This document shows, in pieces, positions 34,965 to 43,994 of a stretch of 64,000 nucleotides of DNA. The position numbers and the translations under genes were made by a program. The notes under the pieces are model-generated. The model did no database searches. It worked only from the letters and a program-made list of their open reading frames with translations, and had not been told where the DNA came from. The stretch is from JADKAV01 sp963818505. Its GTDB lineage: Bacteria > Actinomycetota > Actinomycetes > S36-B12 > UBA10799. The DNA lies in assembly GCA_963818505.1 (NCBI GenBank), contig CAWFSJ010000001.1, positions 248,001 through 312,000 of the forward strand. The letters run 5' to 3'. How positions within the stretch are numbered: position 1 is the stretch's first letter; the number at the start of each line of letters is the position of its first letter.

Positions 34965-36721
34965 CGCTCGCCTTGCTCTTCGGGTTCCTCGGCTTGGGCA
35001 GCCTCCGCCTGCTCCTCGCGAAGTTCCTCCAGGTCTTCCTGCGAGTCGACCTCCATGCCCGATTCCAGGTCGAGGGCGACGGCACCCTCAGGAAGGTTGG
35101 ACAAGTCCGGTGCGATGATCACATCGGGCAGGCCGCTGTCGGGCAGACGCAGCGCCGCACCCTCAGCCGGGATCTCGAGGATGAGGTCGCTGGCACTGCG
35201 GCGGGGCAGTGTCTCGCCGCGGAAGAACGCGGGAGCGGCTGCATTCCAGCCGACCATGAGGACCACACCGAGCAGCAGCGAACCGATGCCGATGATGAAC
35301 ACCCCGCCCACACCGAACAACGTCGTCGTGCCGTAGTCCGGTTGTGCGTACTGGTACGAGGCGATGATGAACGCACCGAGCAACATTACGCCGCCAAGGA
35401 AGGGATACAGACCCTTCATCAGGAAGTCACGTCCGCTGTCGAAGATGTGATGGCGGTAGAACCACACCGCTGCGAACCCGGTCAGACCGTAGTAGAACGC
35501 GATCAGCAGCCCCACTGCCGCGATCGTGTCACCGAGTATGTTCTCGCTGACCAACGTCATGCCCACGTAGAAGGCGATGGAGACGATCCCCATCCAGATT
35601 GTCGACACGGTCGGAGTCAGGTACCGCGGGTGGATGTTCGCGAACGACGATGGCAAGGCTTTGAAGGCGCCCATGGCCAGGCTTGTGCGAGCGGTCGGCA
35701 AGATCGTTGTCTGGGTCGAAGCCGACGCGGAAGACAACACCGACAGGATGAGCAGGATCTCCAGGCCTTTCCCGATCGCGGAGTCACCGAACACCGTCGG
35801 TCCCAAGGCGGCGAACACATCGTCGGAGTTCTCCGGGTTGGCAAGTCCGAGGCCTTCCTCCCCCGTGCCGGCGAAGGCCACTGTGGCCACGCTGACAGTG
35901 GCGTACGTGACGAGCAGCAAGATCGTCGAGATGATCGCTGCGCGGCCCGGGGTCTTGTCAGGATCTGAGGTCTCCTCGTTGACGGCCACTGCGGTGTCCC
36001 AGCCCCAATAGATGAACACCGCGATGAGGGTGGCGGTGACCAGCGCGCTGAGACTCAGACCGGATGGCCACAGCCACGACAGGCTAGGCGTCAGGGACTC
36101 GGCGGTCGCAGTTCCGGCGTACACCTTGAACAAGGCGATGATGGAGAAGGCGATGAGGACCACAACCTCGATGCCGAGCAACGCGTACTGCAGGCGGGCG
36201 GACACCTCGATGCCTCGGTAGCAGATGTAGGTCATGATCACGATCCAGATCACGCCGGCGAATGTTGTCCAGAAGGTTGACTCCAGCAAACCGTCCCACC
36301 CGAAGAGCTGGAAGGTGTACGCACCGGCGATCTGGGCCAGGTTGGCCATGACGATCACGTCGGCAGCGATGATTCCCCATCCGCCCATCCAGCCGATACG
36401 AGGACCGAATGCCCTTGTCGCCCAGGTGAACGTCGTCCCGCAATCGGGCTCAGCGCGGTTGAGTTGCTGGTAGGCGATGGCGATGAGCAGCATCGGAACG
36501 AAAGCCAACAGCATGATGGATGGTGCCTTCTCGCCAACGATCCCGTCACCGTTGGCTGTCGCCACAACGAACCCCAGGCTGGCGGCCAGCGAGTAGGCCG
36601 GAGCCGTGGATGCCATCCCGATCACGATGGAGGAGACCAGTCCCAGGGCTCCGGACTTCAGGCCCTTTTCCTCGGTGATCTCCGGGAAGCCGATCGGCGC
36701 TGCATCGTCAATATGAGACAT
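34961..36721 (-). CDS. APC-superfamily amino-acid permease
   Basis: A 586-residue membrane protein with about 12 helices in residues 25-490 and a long cytoplasmic C-terminal tail of acidic, Glu/Gln-rich sequence (EEQAEAAQAEEPEEQGE). The first helix reads VSSIVIGMASTAPAYSLA, as in large actinobacterial APC permeases. Because it lies convergently at the end of the hut operon it might import histidine, but this rests on position only. The stop overlaps that of the hutG-like gene by three bases. ATG 36721 is preferred over the upstream GTG-type start at 36748. Confidence 0.83.
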   Translation of the reverse strand: MSHIDDAAPIGFPEITEEKGLKSGALGLVSSIVIGMASTAPAYSLAASLGFVVATANGDGIVGEKAPSIMLLAFVPMLLIAIAYQQLNRAEPDCGTTFTWATRAFGPRIGWMGGWGIIAADVIVMANLAQIAGAYTFQLFGWDGLLESTFWTTFAGVIWIVIMTYICYRGIEVSARLQYALLGIEVVVLIAFSIIALFKVYAGTATAESLTPSLSWLWPSGLSLSALVTATLIAVFIYWGWDTAVAVNEETSDPDKTPGRAAIISTILLLVTYATVSVATVAFAGTGEEGLGLANPENSDDVFAALGPTVFGDSAIGKGLEILLILSVLSSASASTQTTILPTARTSLAMGAFKALPSSFANIHPRYLTPTVSTIWMGIVSIAFYVGMTLVSENILGDTIAAVGLLIAFYYGLTGFAAVWFYRHHIFDSGRDFLMKGLYPFLGGVMLLGAFIIASYQYAQPDYGTTTLFGVGGVFIIGIGSLLLGVVLMVGWNAAAPAFFRGETLPRRSASDLILEIPAEGAALRLPDSGLPDVIIAPDLSNLPEGAVALDLESGMEVDSQEDLEELREEQAEAAQAEEPEEQGER

Positions 36722-36827
36722 CTGCCCTCCCGAGGTGTTGTCGCACAATTCCGCAGGGTAGTCCTCTGCGCCACGTTTGTGCGGGTTATGCCCGCTTCCA
36801 GTCAGATGGGAAGTGCACCAACGACGC

Positions 36828-37307
36828 TCAGTTCTGTGCCAGGTCCTTGGCGTAGAAGTTGGTCGCGTCCGGGTTGTCGTTGTACCTTGCCACCGCCTCG
36901 TAACCAGCGGATTGGTAGAGGCGCATGGCCGCGGCCAAGAAGTCGTTGGTGTCCAACATCAGCCGCTGTAGACCCAGTCGCTGCGCGTGGGTTTCGATGT
37001 CGCTCAGCAGCGCACGCCCTAGCCCGAGGCCACGCCAGTCGGGATGAATCCACATCCGTTTGACTTCGCCGACTGTGGGGGACAGGGTGCGCAGACCAGC
37101 GCATCCTACGGTCAGCGTCTCATCGCTGGCGAGCAGGAAGACCCCCTTCGGGGGACGGTAGTCGTCGAGGTCGGCCACGATGGACTGCTCGTCGATGTTC
37201 TGGATACCGCGGACTTGGGCGACTTCGAACATGTAACTGCGCAGGGCGGCAATCGAGGCACGTGCGCCCGGGTTCGCCGTCCGGATCGAAACATGCGATG
37301 TGGTCAC
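36828..37307 (-). CDS. GNAT-family N-acetyltransferase
   Basis: A 159-residue protein with the acetyl-CoA binding motif A, MWIHPDWRGLGLGRALL, near residue 85, followed by LGLQRLMLDTNDFLAAAMRLYQSAGYEAV, which completes the GNAT fold. The acceptor is unknown. GTG 37307 gives the normal length. It lies between the APC permease and the divergent aminotransferase gene. Confidence 0.88.
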   Translation of the reverse strand: MTTSHVSIRTANPGARASIAALRSYMFEVAQVRGIQNIDEQSIVADLDDYRPPKGVFLLASDETLTVGCAGLRTLSPTVGEVKRMWIHPDWRGLGLGRALLSDIETHAQRLGLQRLMLDTNDFLAAAMRLYQSAGYEAVARYNDNPDATNFYAKDLAQN

Positions 37308-37459
37308 CCGGGAAGTCTAATTCGTGGGAATCCGCAGGATTGAGGCATCCATGCCACCGAATTAGTTGCTGGAGCGCTCCTTAGGAGTTCCAAAACGTTG
37401 TGAACCTTGGTACCGTCTTGTCCAACCAGCATCAATCGAGGCGCCAGGAGCAGTCGCAA

Positions 37460-38878
37460 ATGACTCAAGCAGATAATCCGGTCAGCACGTTCGCACCCCA
37501 CGACCCCGCGACGAAGCGGACGATCCCGGACTCCTCCACGCCCTTGGACCCGGCTCGCGTCGCGTCCTTGATGGCTCAGGAGTGGGACCGGTTCACAGCC
37601 AGCACCGGTGGTTCTGCGGCTCATCACGACCGCGCATCCAAGCCGCTGCCGCTGGGCGTGACCTCCAGCTTCCAGTACTGGGACCCGTACCCCATCGCTA
37701 TCGAGTCGGCCAAGGGCGCCTGGCTCAAGGATGTGGATGGTCGCGACCTCCTCGACCTGTCGATGGGCTTCGGGGCGATGCTCGTGGGGCACCTGCACCC
37801 GACCGTTGTCGAGTACGTGACCAAGGCGCTTGAGTCCGGAACCCTGTTCGTCACTCCGTCCCCGTCGACCACCGAGGTGGCCGAGCGGTTCCAGCGCCGG
37901 TTCGGACTTGAGCAGGTCCGTTTCGCGAACTCCGGCACCGAAGCCACGATGTACGCAGTGAAGGCCGCCCGTGCCTTCACGAACAAGCACGGCATCATCA
38001 AGATCGAGGGCGGCTACCACGGCGGCTACGACGCGCTTTCGGTGTCGGTCAAGCCCGACATTGCTGAGGCCGGCCCTGAGGACGCGCCCATTCCCGTGGT
38101 GCCTTTCGAGGCCGAAGCGGGAATCGTCCACGTCGTGCCCTACAACGACCTCGAGCGCCTCGAGGCCGTACTCGCAGCCCACTCCGACGAGATCTCGTCG
38201 GTGGTCATGGAGCCCGTGCTCGAGAACATCTCCATCGTGCTGCCGGACGCGGGCTACCTCGCAGCAGTCCGTGAGGCCTGCGACCGGCACGGCGTGCTGC
38301 TCGTCTTCGACGAGGTCAAGACTGGTCTGACGGCCGGTTACGCCGGCGCATCACAGCGTCTGGGAGTCACCCCCGACCTCGTGACCTTGGCCAAGAGCAT
38401 CGGAGGCGGACTGCCGCTGGCTGCGTTCGGTGGGCGCAAGGACATCATGTCCACCATCACGGACGGCAGGATGTGGCACTTCGGCACCTACAACGGCAAC
38501 CCGTTGGTCATGGCCGCCGCCGCTGCGGTCGATGACATCTGCACCGCCGAAGTTCTCGACCACGCCGAGGAGATCAACAACGGTGCACTCGATGCGATCG
38601 AGACCATCATCGACAGGTACGAACTGCCTGCCCACACCGTCGGCTTCGGTGTGAAGGGTGCGGTCACCTGGGCGACCACGCCGGTTCGCAACTACCGCGA
38701 CTACAAGCGCACCGATTTCGAAGCCGCCGAACTCAGCTGGCTGTGGGGCGTGAACCGTCGCATCCTCACCCCACCCGGCCTGGACGAGCAGTGGCTGGTT
38801 TCAGTCGCACACACCCAGCAGGACATGGGACTTCTCGTCGAGTCGTTCGACGAACTGGCTCAAGCACTGCGCGCCTGA
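37460..38878 (+). CDS. Class III aminotransferase (glutamate-1-semialdehyde aminomutase-like)
   Basis: A 472-residue PLP enzyme of fold type I. The cofactor lysine is Lys312 in TLAKSIGGGLPLAAFGG; FANSGTEATMYAVKAAR near residue 155 binds the phosphate, and LVFDEVKTGL near 280 holds the ring Asp. The overall pattern resembles the HemL group, but an N-terminal extension of about 75 residues and QYWDPYPIAIES are unusual for HemL. It may act on another amino acid. ATG 37460 has an AGGAG site 12 bases upstream; a longer frame begins at 37400. A strong hairpin follows the stop. Confidence 0.8.
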   Translation: MTQADNPVSTFAPHDPATKRTIPDSSTPLDPARVASLMAQEWDRFTASTGGSAAHHDRASKPLPLGVTSSFQYWDPYPIAIESAKGAWLKDVDGRDLLDLSMGFGAMLVGHLHPTVVEYVTKALESGTLFVTPSPSTTEVAERFQRRFGLEQVRFANSGTEATMYAVKAARAFTNKHGIIKIEGGYHGGYDALSVSVKPDIAEAGPEDAPIPVVPFEAEAGIVHVVPYNDLERLEAVLAAHSDEISSVVMEPVLENISIVLPDAGYLAAVREACDRHGVLLVFDEVKTGLTAGYAGASQRLGVTPDLVTLAKSIGGGLPLAAFGGRKDIMSTITDGRMWHFGTYNGNPLVMAAAAAVDDICTAEVLDHAEEINNGALDAIETIIDRYELPAHTVGFGVKGAVTWATTPVRNYRDYKRTDFEAAELSWLWGVNRRILTPPGLDEQWLVSVAHTQQDMGLLVESFDELAQALRA

Positions 38879-38884
38879 GACCGC

Positions 38885-38914
38885 CCCGGCGCATCGCTGG
38901 CGGGATGCGCCGGG
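38885..38914. terminator. Bidirectional hairpin terminator
   Basis: CCCGGCGCATC at 38885-38895 pairs perfectly over 11 bp with GATGCGCCGGG at 38904-38914, with an 8-base loop. It sits exactly between the stops of two convergent genes (38878 and 38917). There is no clear U-tract on either strand, as is common for actinobacterial I-shaped terminators. Confidence 0.75.
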
Positions 38915-38916
38915 CC

Positions 38917-39354
38917 TCAGGCGGCCTGGGCTTTGGAACAGATCGGCCGGGATCCGACAGGTGTGACCAGATGTGTGCCCAGGATCGGCATCCGGGTCCG
39001 CATGGACTCATTCAGGCACGCACTCCACGCTCTGTCTCCGGCCCGAAGACGCAGGGTGCCAGGTCGGGCGACGGCGCACAGCGCTGAGGCTCCTGGAGAC
39101 CCCGAGACGATTGTCTGAACGACCCTGTCAATCATCGTCTGTGCCTTCAAGTCGGGCAGATTCGTGATCTCCTCTATGGCGATGGGCTGGAACGGCAACC
39201 CGTCGCCATCGCAGACCAGAATCATCAACGAGCGCGCCAAACGTGCCTGCATGTCGACGATGAGATCCAGCAGGTCGGCGATGTAGACCGCATCGCCTCG
39301 GCGTTCGGTCAGTGGGATCGTGCGCCAGTCCGGGGGCAGGTCGTGGAAGGTCAT
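38917..39354 (-). CDS. Conserved actinobacterial hypothetical protein
   Basis: A 145-residue soluble protein. It begins MTFHDLPPDWRTIPLTE, which resembles a group of small uncharacterised actinobacterial proteins, and continues with LLDLIVDMQARLARSLMILVCD and a Cys/Arg-rich C-terminus. No catalytic motif or membrane segment is visible. ATG 39354 is preferred because the conserved start is there; the frame extends to 39387. Function unknown. Confidence 0.65.
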   Translation of the reverse strand: MTFHDLPPDWRTIPLTERRGDAVYIADLLDLIVDMQARLARSLMILVCDGDGLPFQPIAIEEITNLPDLKAQTMIDRVVQTIVSGSPGASALCAVARPGTLRLRAGDRAWSACLNESMRTRMPILGTHLVTPVGSRPICSKAQAA

Positions 39355-39427
39355 GAGTCCAGCGTGTACTTCAGCCACGACGCCCACAATGGCCCGATTT
39401 CGATCTGTGGATGAGCCGGAGGACCTG

Positions 39428-40171
39428 CTAACCGACAGCCACTAAAGCGGCCGTGATCAAAGGTGCCACCAACAGCGCGGGAAGCATGTTGCCCACCGGC
39501 ACCGCCTTAACAGCCAGCAGGCGAAGACCCACTCCCAGCAGCAGCACCCCACCGGTCGCGGTGAGCGCCGCCACGAGCGCATCAGACATCACATCGCCGA
39601 GCAGGACCGCCAACACGGTCAACAGGCCCTGCCACAGACCCACCGACAGAGCCGAGGCTGCGACACCCCAGCCAAGTGATGCGGCGAAGGCGATGGCAGC
39701 GAACCCGTCGAGAGCGGACTTGAGAACCAGCTCGTCGATGCCCTCACCCAGTCCGTCGCTGAGCGCTCCTAGAACCGCAAGTGGGCCGATGCAGAAGATG
39801 AGCGACGAATCCACGAAGCCCTCGATGAATCGCGCTCTGGACTGTGAGGCCTCACCCGGGGCCAGTCTGCGCTGAAGCCACCCACCGGCGTCCTCCAGAC
39901 GCTGCTCCAGTCGCAAGAGGGAACCCGCGATACCCCCGATGAGCAGCGCGGCGAGGACCACCAGCAGCGTGATGCCTTCGCCCACAGCGTTCACAAACGC
40001 ATCGTCCTGCAGTGCCATGACGTTCAGCCCGCCGATCACCAGCGTCACCAGGCCCAGCGCGTCGGTCACCGTGACTCGGGTGTGTTCCGGCAACCGGTGA
40101 CCGATGAGCACGCCCATGGTGGCACCGAGAAGTATGGCGCCCACGTTGATGAGCGTGCCCAGACCGTACAT
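39428..40171 (-). CDS. DUF554 family membrane protein
   Basis: A 247-residue protein with about seven hydrophobic helices. The start MYGLGTLINVGAILLGATMGVLIG and the motif FVDSSLIFCIGPLAVLGALSDGL near residue 128 are characteristic of the DUF554/YqgA family of predicted transporters. Substrate unknown. It stands alone, with a divergent neighbour region upstream. Confidence 0.88.
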   Translation of the reverse strand: MYGLGTLINVGAILLGATMGVLIGHRLPEHTRVTVTDALGLVTLVIGGLNVMALQDDAFVNAVGEGITLLVVLAALLIGGIAGSLLRLEQRLEDAGGWLQRRLAPGEASQSRARFIEGFVDSSLIFCIGPLAVLGALSDGLGEGIDELVLKSALDGFAAIAFAASLGWGVAASALSVGLWQGLLTVLAVLLGDVMSDALVAALTATGGVLLLGVGLRLLAVKAVPVGNMLPALLVAPLITAALVAVG

Positions 40172-40206
40172 TGATCCCTCCTCGCCGGACTCTAACGATG
40201 CGTGCG

Positions 40207-40479
40207 TTACGCCCAGGTGAGCCGCATGCCAGCCTGCTCGGCCGCCTCCCGCGGTGTCACACCGTCGAGGTCCGACATCAGGTCAGGATTGGCGCCGTTG
40301 TCCATGAGGAACTGCGCGATCTCCCGGTGGCCAGCCAGGATCGCGGCCACCAGCGGTGTGGAGAGGAATTCAGGATGGGCGTAGTCGACATCCACACCCA
40401 TGTTCACGTGATAGCGGACCAACTCCAGATCTCCGTCCCGGGCCGCGTAGTACAGCTCCTTCCAGTTCCCGCCAGACAT
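40207..40479 (-). CDS. Small ankyrin-repeat protein
   Basis: A 90-residue protein with about two and a half ankyrin repeats: NWKELYYAARDGDLELVRYH, TPLVAAILAGHREIAQFLMD and TPREAAEQAG. Such proteins bind partner proteins; the partner is unknown. ATG 40479 is fixed by a CGGAGG ribosome site 7 bases upstream; the longer open frame to 40788 has no support. No signal peptide. Confidence 0.85.
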   Translation of the reverse strand: MSGGNWKELYYAARDGDLELVRYHVNMGVDVDYAHPEFLSTPLVAAILAGHREIAQFLMDNGANPDLMSDLDGVTPREAAEQAGMRLTWA

Positions 40480-40950
40480 GCGCACCTCCGAGACGCAGCG
40501 TTGACTGCTGCGCCGTTGCCGATTCCCGGTCACCAGAACCGTAACAACGCAGCATCCAACTACGGGGAACCGCGTTCGGGTCGGCAGGGCACCAACCAGA
40601 CGATGCCGGCCACCACGCCCACGCTCAAAGGCAACTCCATGGCATGAGGACTGCCCATCCGGCCGTCCAGCTGATTGGAGGGCACGGTGAACTGGTACCT
40701 CAAGACAGGGGAGCGCTGGCTGGACAGCGCCTCCGAGAATCGGCCGGCCGGCATCGTGAAGCGCACACCACTGATGGCGTCCAGTCACGGCTGTGCGTGC
40801 GGGCGCACGAAACGCCCGCAGGAACCTTGGTGTCCGAGGGTGGATTCATGTGCCCGACGTGTGGAAGATCCCCCGTGGCTGACTTCTTCACCGGGCACCT
40901 CCGCGGCGGGGTACCTCGTGGCGTGGATGGCCCGCCGATACCTTGGCCGC
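40480..40950. other. Intergenic region with no convincing large gene
   Basis: A 471-base gap between the ankyrin gene and the second TauE gene. It holds one possible 36-codon open frame (40848-40958) and a 19-base stretch similar to the 3' end of the nearby tRNA-Leu. Nothing else is recognised; open frames here look like chance. Confidence 0.5.
40828..40846 (-). repeat. Duplicate of the tRNA-Leu 3' end
   Basis: TGGTGTCCGAGGG-T-GGATT matches the 3' terminus of the tRNA-Leu at 41881-41899 in the same orientation, with 18 of 19 bases identical, including the encoded CCA. A tRNA 3'-end copy can be left by tRNA-targeting integrases, but the segment between the copies (1.05 kb) has no integrase, so this may be a relic or chance. 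Confidence 0.4.
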
Positions 40951-40958
40951 ATGGCTGA
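40848..40958 (+). CDS. Possible 36-codon Cys-containing leader peptide
   Basis: The frame starts MCPTCGRSPVAD with a GAGGGTGG ribosome-site candidate 5 bases upstream and ends just inside the next gene, overlapping its ATG by 8 bases. Two Cys codons at positions 2 and 5 recall the Cys-containing leader peptides known upstream of sulfur genes in mycobacteria, and the next gene is a TauE/SafE-type transporter. There is no homology support, so this is tentative. Confidence 0.25.
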   Translation: MCPTCGRSPVADFFTGHLRGGVPRGVDGPPIPWPHG

Positions 40959-41760
40959 CAACGGAGCTTCGGACCTTCGCTCGGCGGCCTGGGCGGTCGT
41001 TGCGGGGGCAGGCGTAGGTCTGCTGGGTGGTCTTGTCGGGCTGGGCGGGGCGGAGTTCCGGCTGCCTCTGCTCATCGGAGTCTTCGGGTTTGTTGCGCTG
41101 TCCGCGGTCATCCTCAACAAGGCGATCAGCCTGGTCGTGGTCGTGGCGGCGATACCCGCACGGATGCTCGCGGTGCCGCTGGACGAGGTTGCGGGGCACG
41201 GCTGGGTCGCGGCCAACCTGCTCCTCGGAAGTCTCCTCGGCGCGTGGGTGGGAGCGAACTGGGCCACCAGGATGCGGTCGGCCACCTTGTACCGCGTGCT
41301 GAGCGTGCTGCTCGTCGCCATCGCAGCCGTGTTCGCCGCCAGCCATCAGGGCTGGCTGCCGCAGCCATCGCTGTCCGGCTTGGCGCTGTTCCTGGTCGGC
41401 GTGGCGGCGGGTTTCGTCATTGGGGTGGTGGCTGCGGTGATGGGGGTGGCCGGCGGCGAACTGCTCATCCCGACCATCACAGTGCTGTACGCCGTCGATG
41501 TGAAGGTGGCGGGTAGCCTCTCCCTGCTGGTGTCCCTGCCCACGATGCTGGTCGCGTTCTTCCGCTACAGCCGGGACCAGGCGTTCAGTGTCCTGGGAGA
41601 CCACGCCGGTTTCGTCTTGGCGATGGCGGCGGGGTCGGTCTTCGGAACGCTGGCAGGGGGACTGCTACTGGGCGTCGTTCCCAGCGCGGTCATCGTCCCC
41701 TTGGTCGTTCTGCTCCTCTTGGCAAGCGCGTGGCAGGTCTGGCAACACTCGCACGACTGA
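40951..41760 (+). CDS. TauE/SafE-family membrane transporter (second copy)
   Basis: A protein of about 269 residues with eight predicted helices. The two signature repeats are GLLGGLVGLGGAEFRLPLLIG near residue 24 and GVVAAVMGVAGGELLIPTI near 160. It belongs to the same broad family as the TauE gene at 20.5 kb but is not a close copy. Exported or imported anion unknown. ATG 40951 is chosen because the open frame upstream (to 40675) shows no family sequence. GTG 40921 is an alternative. Confidence 0.85.
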   Translation: MADNGASDLRSAAWAVVAGAGVGLLGGLVGLGGAEFRLPLLIGVFGFVALSAVILNKAISLVVVVAAIPARMLAVPLDEVAGHGWVAANLLLGSLLGAWVGANWATRMRSATLYRVLSVLLVAIAAVFAASHQGWLPQPSLSGLALFLVGVAAGFVIGVVAAVMGVAGGELLIPTITVLYAVDVKVAGSLSLLVSLPTMLVAFFRYSRDQAFSVLGDHAGFVLAMAAGSVFGTLAGGLLLGVVPSAVIVPLVVLLLLASAWQVWQHSHD

Positions 41761-41880
41761 GCCCGGAGTCCGAACCCAGCGAGGGTGGTGCGCAGGCCGT
41801 GGCCTCTTGACACGCCCTTGGTCGTGAAGCAGGACCCCGGGTGACTTCCATCACTCGAGGTCGAGAAGCTTCCCCACTTC

Positions 41881-41969
41881 TGGTGTCCGAGGGGGGATTT
41901 GAACCCCCACGCCCTATTACGGGCACTAGCACCTCAAGCTAGCGCGTCTGCCTATTCCGCCACCCGGAC
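41881..41969 (-). tRNA. tRNA-Leu (anticodon GAG)
   Basis: An 89-nt type-II tRNA with encoded CCA. The acceptor GUCCGGG pairs with CUCGGAC; the anticodon arm is CUAGC-UUGAGGU-GCUAG, giving anticodon GAG; a long variable arm and the T-loop GGGGGUUCAAAUCCCCC are present. It lies between the TauE gene and the RNA ligase gene. Confidence 0.95.
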
Positions 41970-41997
41970 TTGGGCCGGGTACCAGAGTAGCAAGGGC

Positions 41998-42528
41998 CTA
42001 GGGCGCCCCGTTCACGGCAAGGGCGCGTCGAGCGATCACTTCGTAGGTGGGTCGAGGACCGAGAGTGGAGCGGACGAGGGTGTAGTCCGACGGCGTCCAG
42101 GCGGGACTCGTGAAGGAGGCCAGATCGTCCATGGCTAGGCGCAGTTGCCGGTCGCCTGCGTTGGACCTCGATCGCGCCACGGTGATGTGCGCGGCGAAAC
42201 GACGTTCGTCCACGCCCATCGTCGTTTGGACCTCACGGACAAGCCGACCCAGCCATTCCCCGGCGCGCATCCCGACCCAGAGGACGGCCCCGAAGCGCCC
42301 CGACCCCGCCAGCGCCACCGGCTCGGCCGGGACAGTCCGGATGTGCCCGAACCGTTGCAGCTCTTTGGCCACGCCGCGCTCACCCAGGAACGCAAGCGTG
42401 ATGTGCCACCTCTCGGGCGCTTGCCATTTCAGATCGGGATACCGAGGTCTCAAGTCCGCCAGCGCCTCTTGGAGGCATCCAACGACGGGTGCCGGTGGCC
42501 AAAGCGCCACAAAGAGCCGGTCAGCCAT
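41998..42528 (-). CDS. thpR: RNA 2',3'-cyclic phosphodiesterase (2'-5' RNA ligase family)
   Basis: A 176-residue 2H-phosphoesterase. The two catalytic motifs are HITLAFLGE near residue 42 and HITVARSR near 114, about 70 residues apart as usual. Members open 2',3'-cyclic phosphates at RNA ends and can ligate tRNA halves in vitro. ATG 42528 is chosen because the first strand (RLFVALWPP) follows at once. It is divergent from the M20 peptidase gene. Confidence 0.9.
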   Translation of the reverse strand: MADRLFVALWPPAPVVGCLQEALADLRPRYPDLKWQAPERWHITLAFLGERGVAKELQRFGHIRTVPAEPVALAGSGRFGAVLWVGMRAGEWLGRLVREVQTTMGVDERRFAAHITVARSRSNAGDRQLRLAMDDLASFTSPAWTPSDYTLVRSTLGPRPTYEVIARRALAVNGAP

Positions 42529-42572
42529 CCGTCCACTGTCCACCAACCGTGTAGCGGTGGCAAAGTGAACCC

Positions 42573-43868
42573 ATGACCTCGCCTGTCGCCCGCGTGTGCT
42601 CCGAACTCATCCGGCTCGACACGTCGAACTACGGCGATGACTCCGGTCCCGGCGAGGCCAGTGCTGCCGAGTATGTGGAAGCCTTCCTACAGGGCAGCGG
42701 CCTGGAGCCGGAGAGGTTCAGCACCACGTCGGCCAAGCGCCAAGTCGTTGCCTGCCGCATCCCGGGTCAGGACCCCTCTGCGCCGGCCCTGGTCGTCCAT
42801 GCCCACACCGATGTGGTGCCAGCTATCGCCGCGGACTGGACTGTGCCGGCTTTCGAGGGAACCATCCACGACGAAATGGTCTGGGGCCGAGGTGCGGTGG
42901 ACATGAAGGACATGGATGCCATGATCCTCACGGTCGTCCAGCAGTGGCAGATGCACGGGATCAAGCCGCGTCGAGATGTGGTTTTGCTGTTCCTTCCCGA
43001 TGAGGAAGCAGGCGGCAAGCATGGGGCGCACTGGGTGGTCGACAACCGTCCTGAGTTGCTCGCGGGCGTCAGCGAGGGGATCGGCGAGGTCGGCGGTTTC
43101 TCCGTGGAACTCGACAATCACAAACGCCTGTACATGATCGAGACGGCTCAGAAAGGTCTGGCCTGGCTGCGCCTGCGGGCCACGGGCACGGCTGGGCACG
43201 GCTCCTTGATCGCCGACGACAATGCTGTGACCCGACTGGCCAAGACGGTGACGCGCATCGGGGAGCACCGTTTCCCGGTGCAACTGACACCCACCGTCGC
43301 CCGGTTCCTGGAGGCGGTGTGCGACGCCGCCGAGATCGACTACTCACCGGACGATCCTGAGGCTTCCCTTGCCCAATTGGGCCCGATGGCGCGCATGATC
43401 GGGGCGACGTTGCGGCACACAGCGAACCCGACGATGCTCGACGCCGGTTACAAGAGCAACGTCATACCGGGGGTGGCCGAAGCTGTGATCGACGGCAGGT
43501 TCCTGCCCGGTCTGGAGCAGGACTTCTTCGAGCAGTTCGATGCGCTTCTTGAACCGGGGGTGACATACGAAGCCGAGGTCAAAGACGTCAGCGTGGAGGC
43601 GTCCTTCGACGACGGCATTGTTGCGGTGATGACCGACTCCCTGCGCGCTGAGGATCCTCAAGCGATCCCGGTGCCGTACACGTTGTCCGGTGGTACCGAT
43701 GCAAAGGCTCTGAGCCGACTGGGCATAACGTGCTACGGCTTCGCGCCCCTGCAACTCCCGCCCGATTTGGACTTCAGTGCCTTGTTCCACGGCAACGACG
43801 AACGGGTGCCCATCGAGTCGTTGGAGTTCGGCACCCGCGTCCTGGACCGGTTTCTACGCAACGCGTAG
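42573..43868 (+). CDS. M20-family metallopeptidase
   Basis: A 431-residue zinc peptidase of the M20/M25/M40 group. Metal ligands and catalytic residues are visible in VVHAHTDVVPA near residue 72, MVWGRGAVDMKDMDA near 100, LFLPDEEAGGKHGAHW near 137 and LSGGTDAKALSRLG near 370. It may cleave dipeptides or N-acyl amino acids; the exact substrate is unknown. The dimerisation domain lies between about 190 and 310. No signal peptide, so it acts in the cytoplasm. Confidence 0.9.
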   Translation: MTSPVARVCSELIRLDTSNYGDDSGPGEASAAEYVEAFLQGSGLEPERFSTTSAKRQVVACRIPGQDPSAPALVVHAHTDVVPAIAADWTVPAFEGTIHDEMVWGRGAVDMKDMDAMILTVVQQWQMHGIKPRRDVVLLFLPDEEAGGKHGAHWVVDNRPELLAGVSEGIGEVGGFSVELDNHKRLYMIETAQKGLAWLRLRATGTAGHGSLIADDNAVTRLAKTVTRIGEHRFPVQLTPTVARFLEAVCDAAEIDYSPDDPEASLAQLGPMARMIGATLRHTANPTMLDAGYKSNVIPGVAEAVIDGRFLPGLEQDFFEQFDALLEPGVTYEAEVKDVSVEASFDDGIVAVMTDSLRAEDPQAIPVPYTLSGGTDAKALSRLGITCYGFAPLQLPPDLDFSALFHGNDERVPIESLEFGTRVLDRFLRNA

Positions 43869-43994
43869 GCAGTTGACGGGTCCTTCTGGGCGCGCGCGGG
43901 GGTGTCCCATGGGTCTGTCAAGCGCGGCGGTTGTCTTGGTCTGGGAGCAGGTGCCGTCGCGGAGGTTGGCGTAGACGATGTCGGTCCGGCGATG

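Noticed and set aside
37400..37459. An N-terminal extension of the aminotransferase from 37400
   Set aside because: The extra 20 residues show no conservation signal and an AGGAG site favours ATG 37460.
41881..41969. Overlap of frames with tRNA-Leu as a possible coding region
   Set aside because: The cloverleaf, anticodon and CCA are complete; no protein frame across it is conserved.
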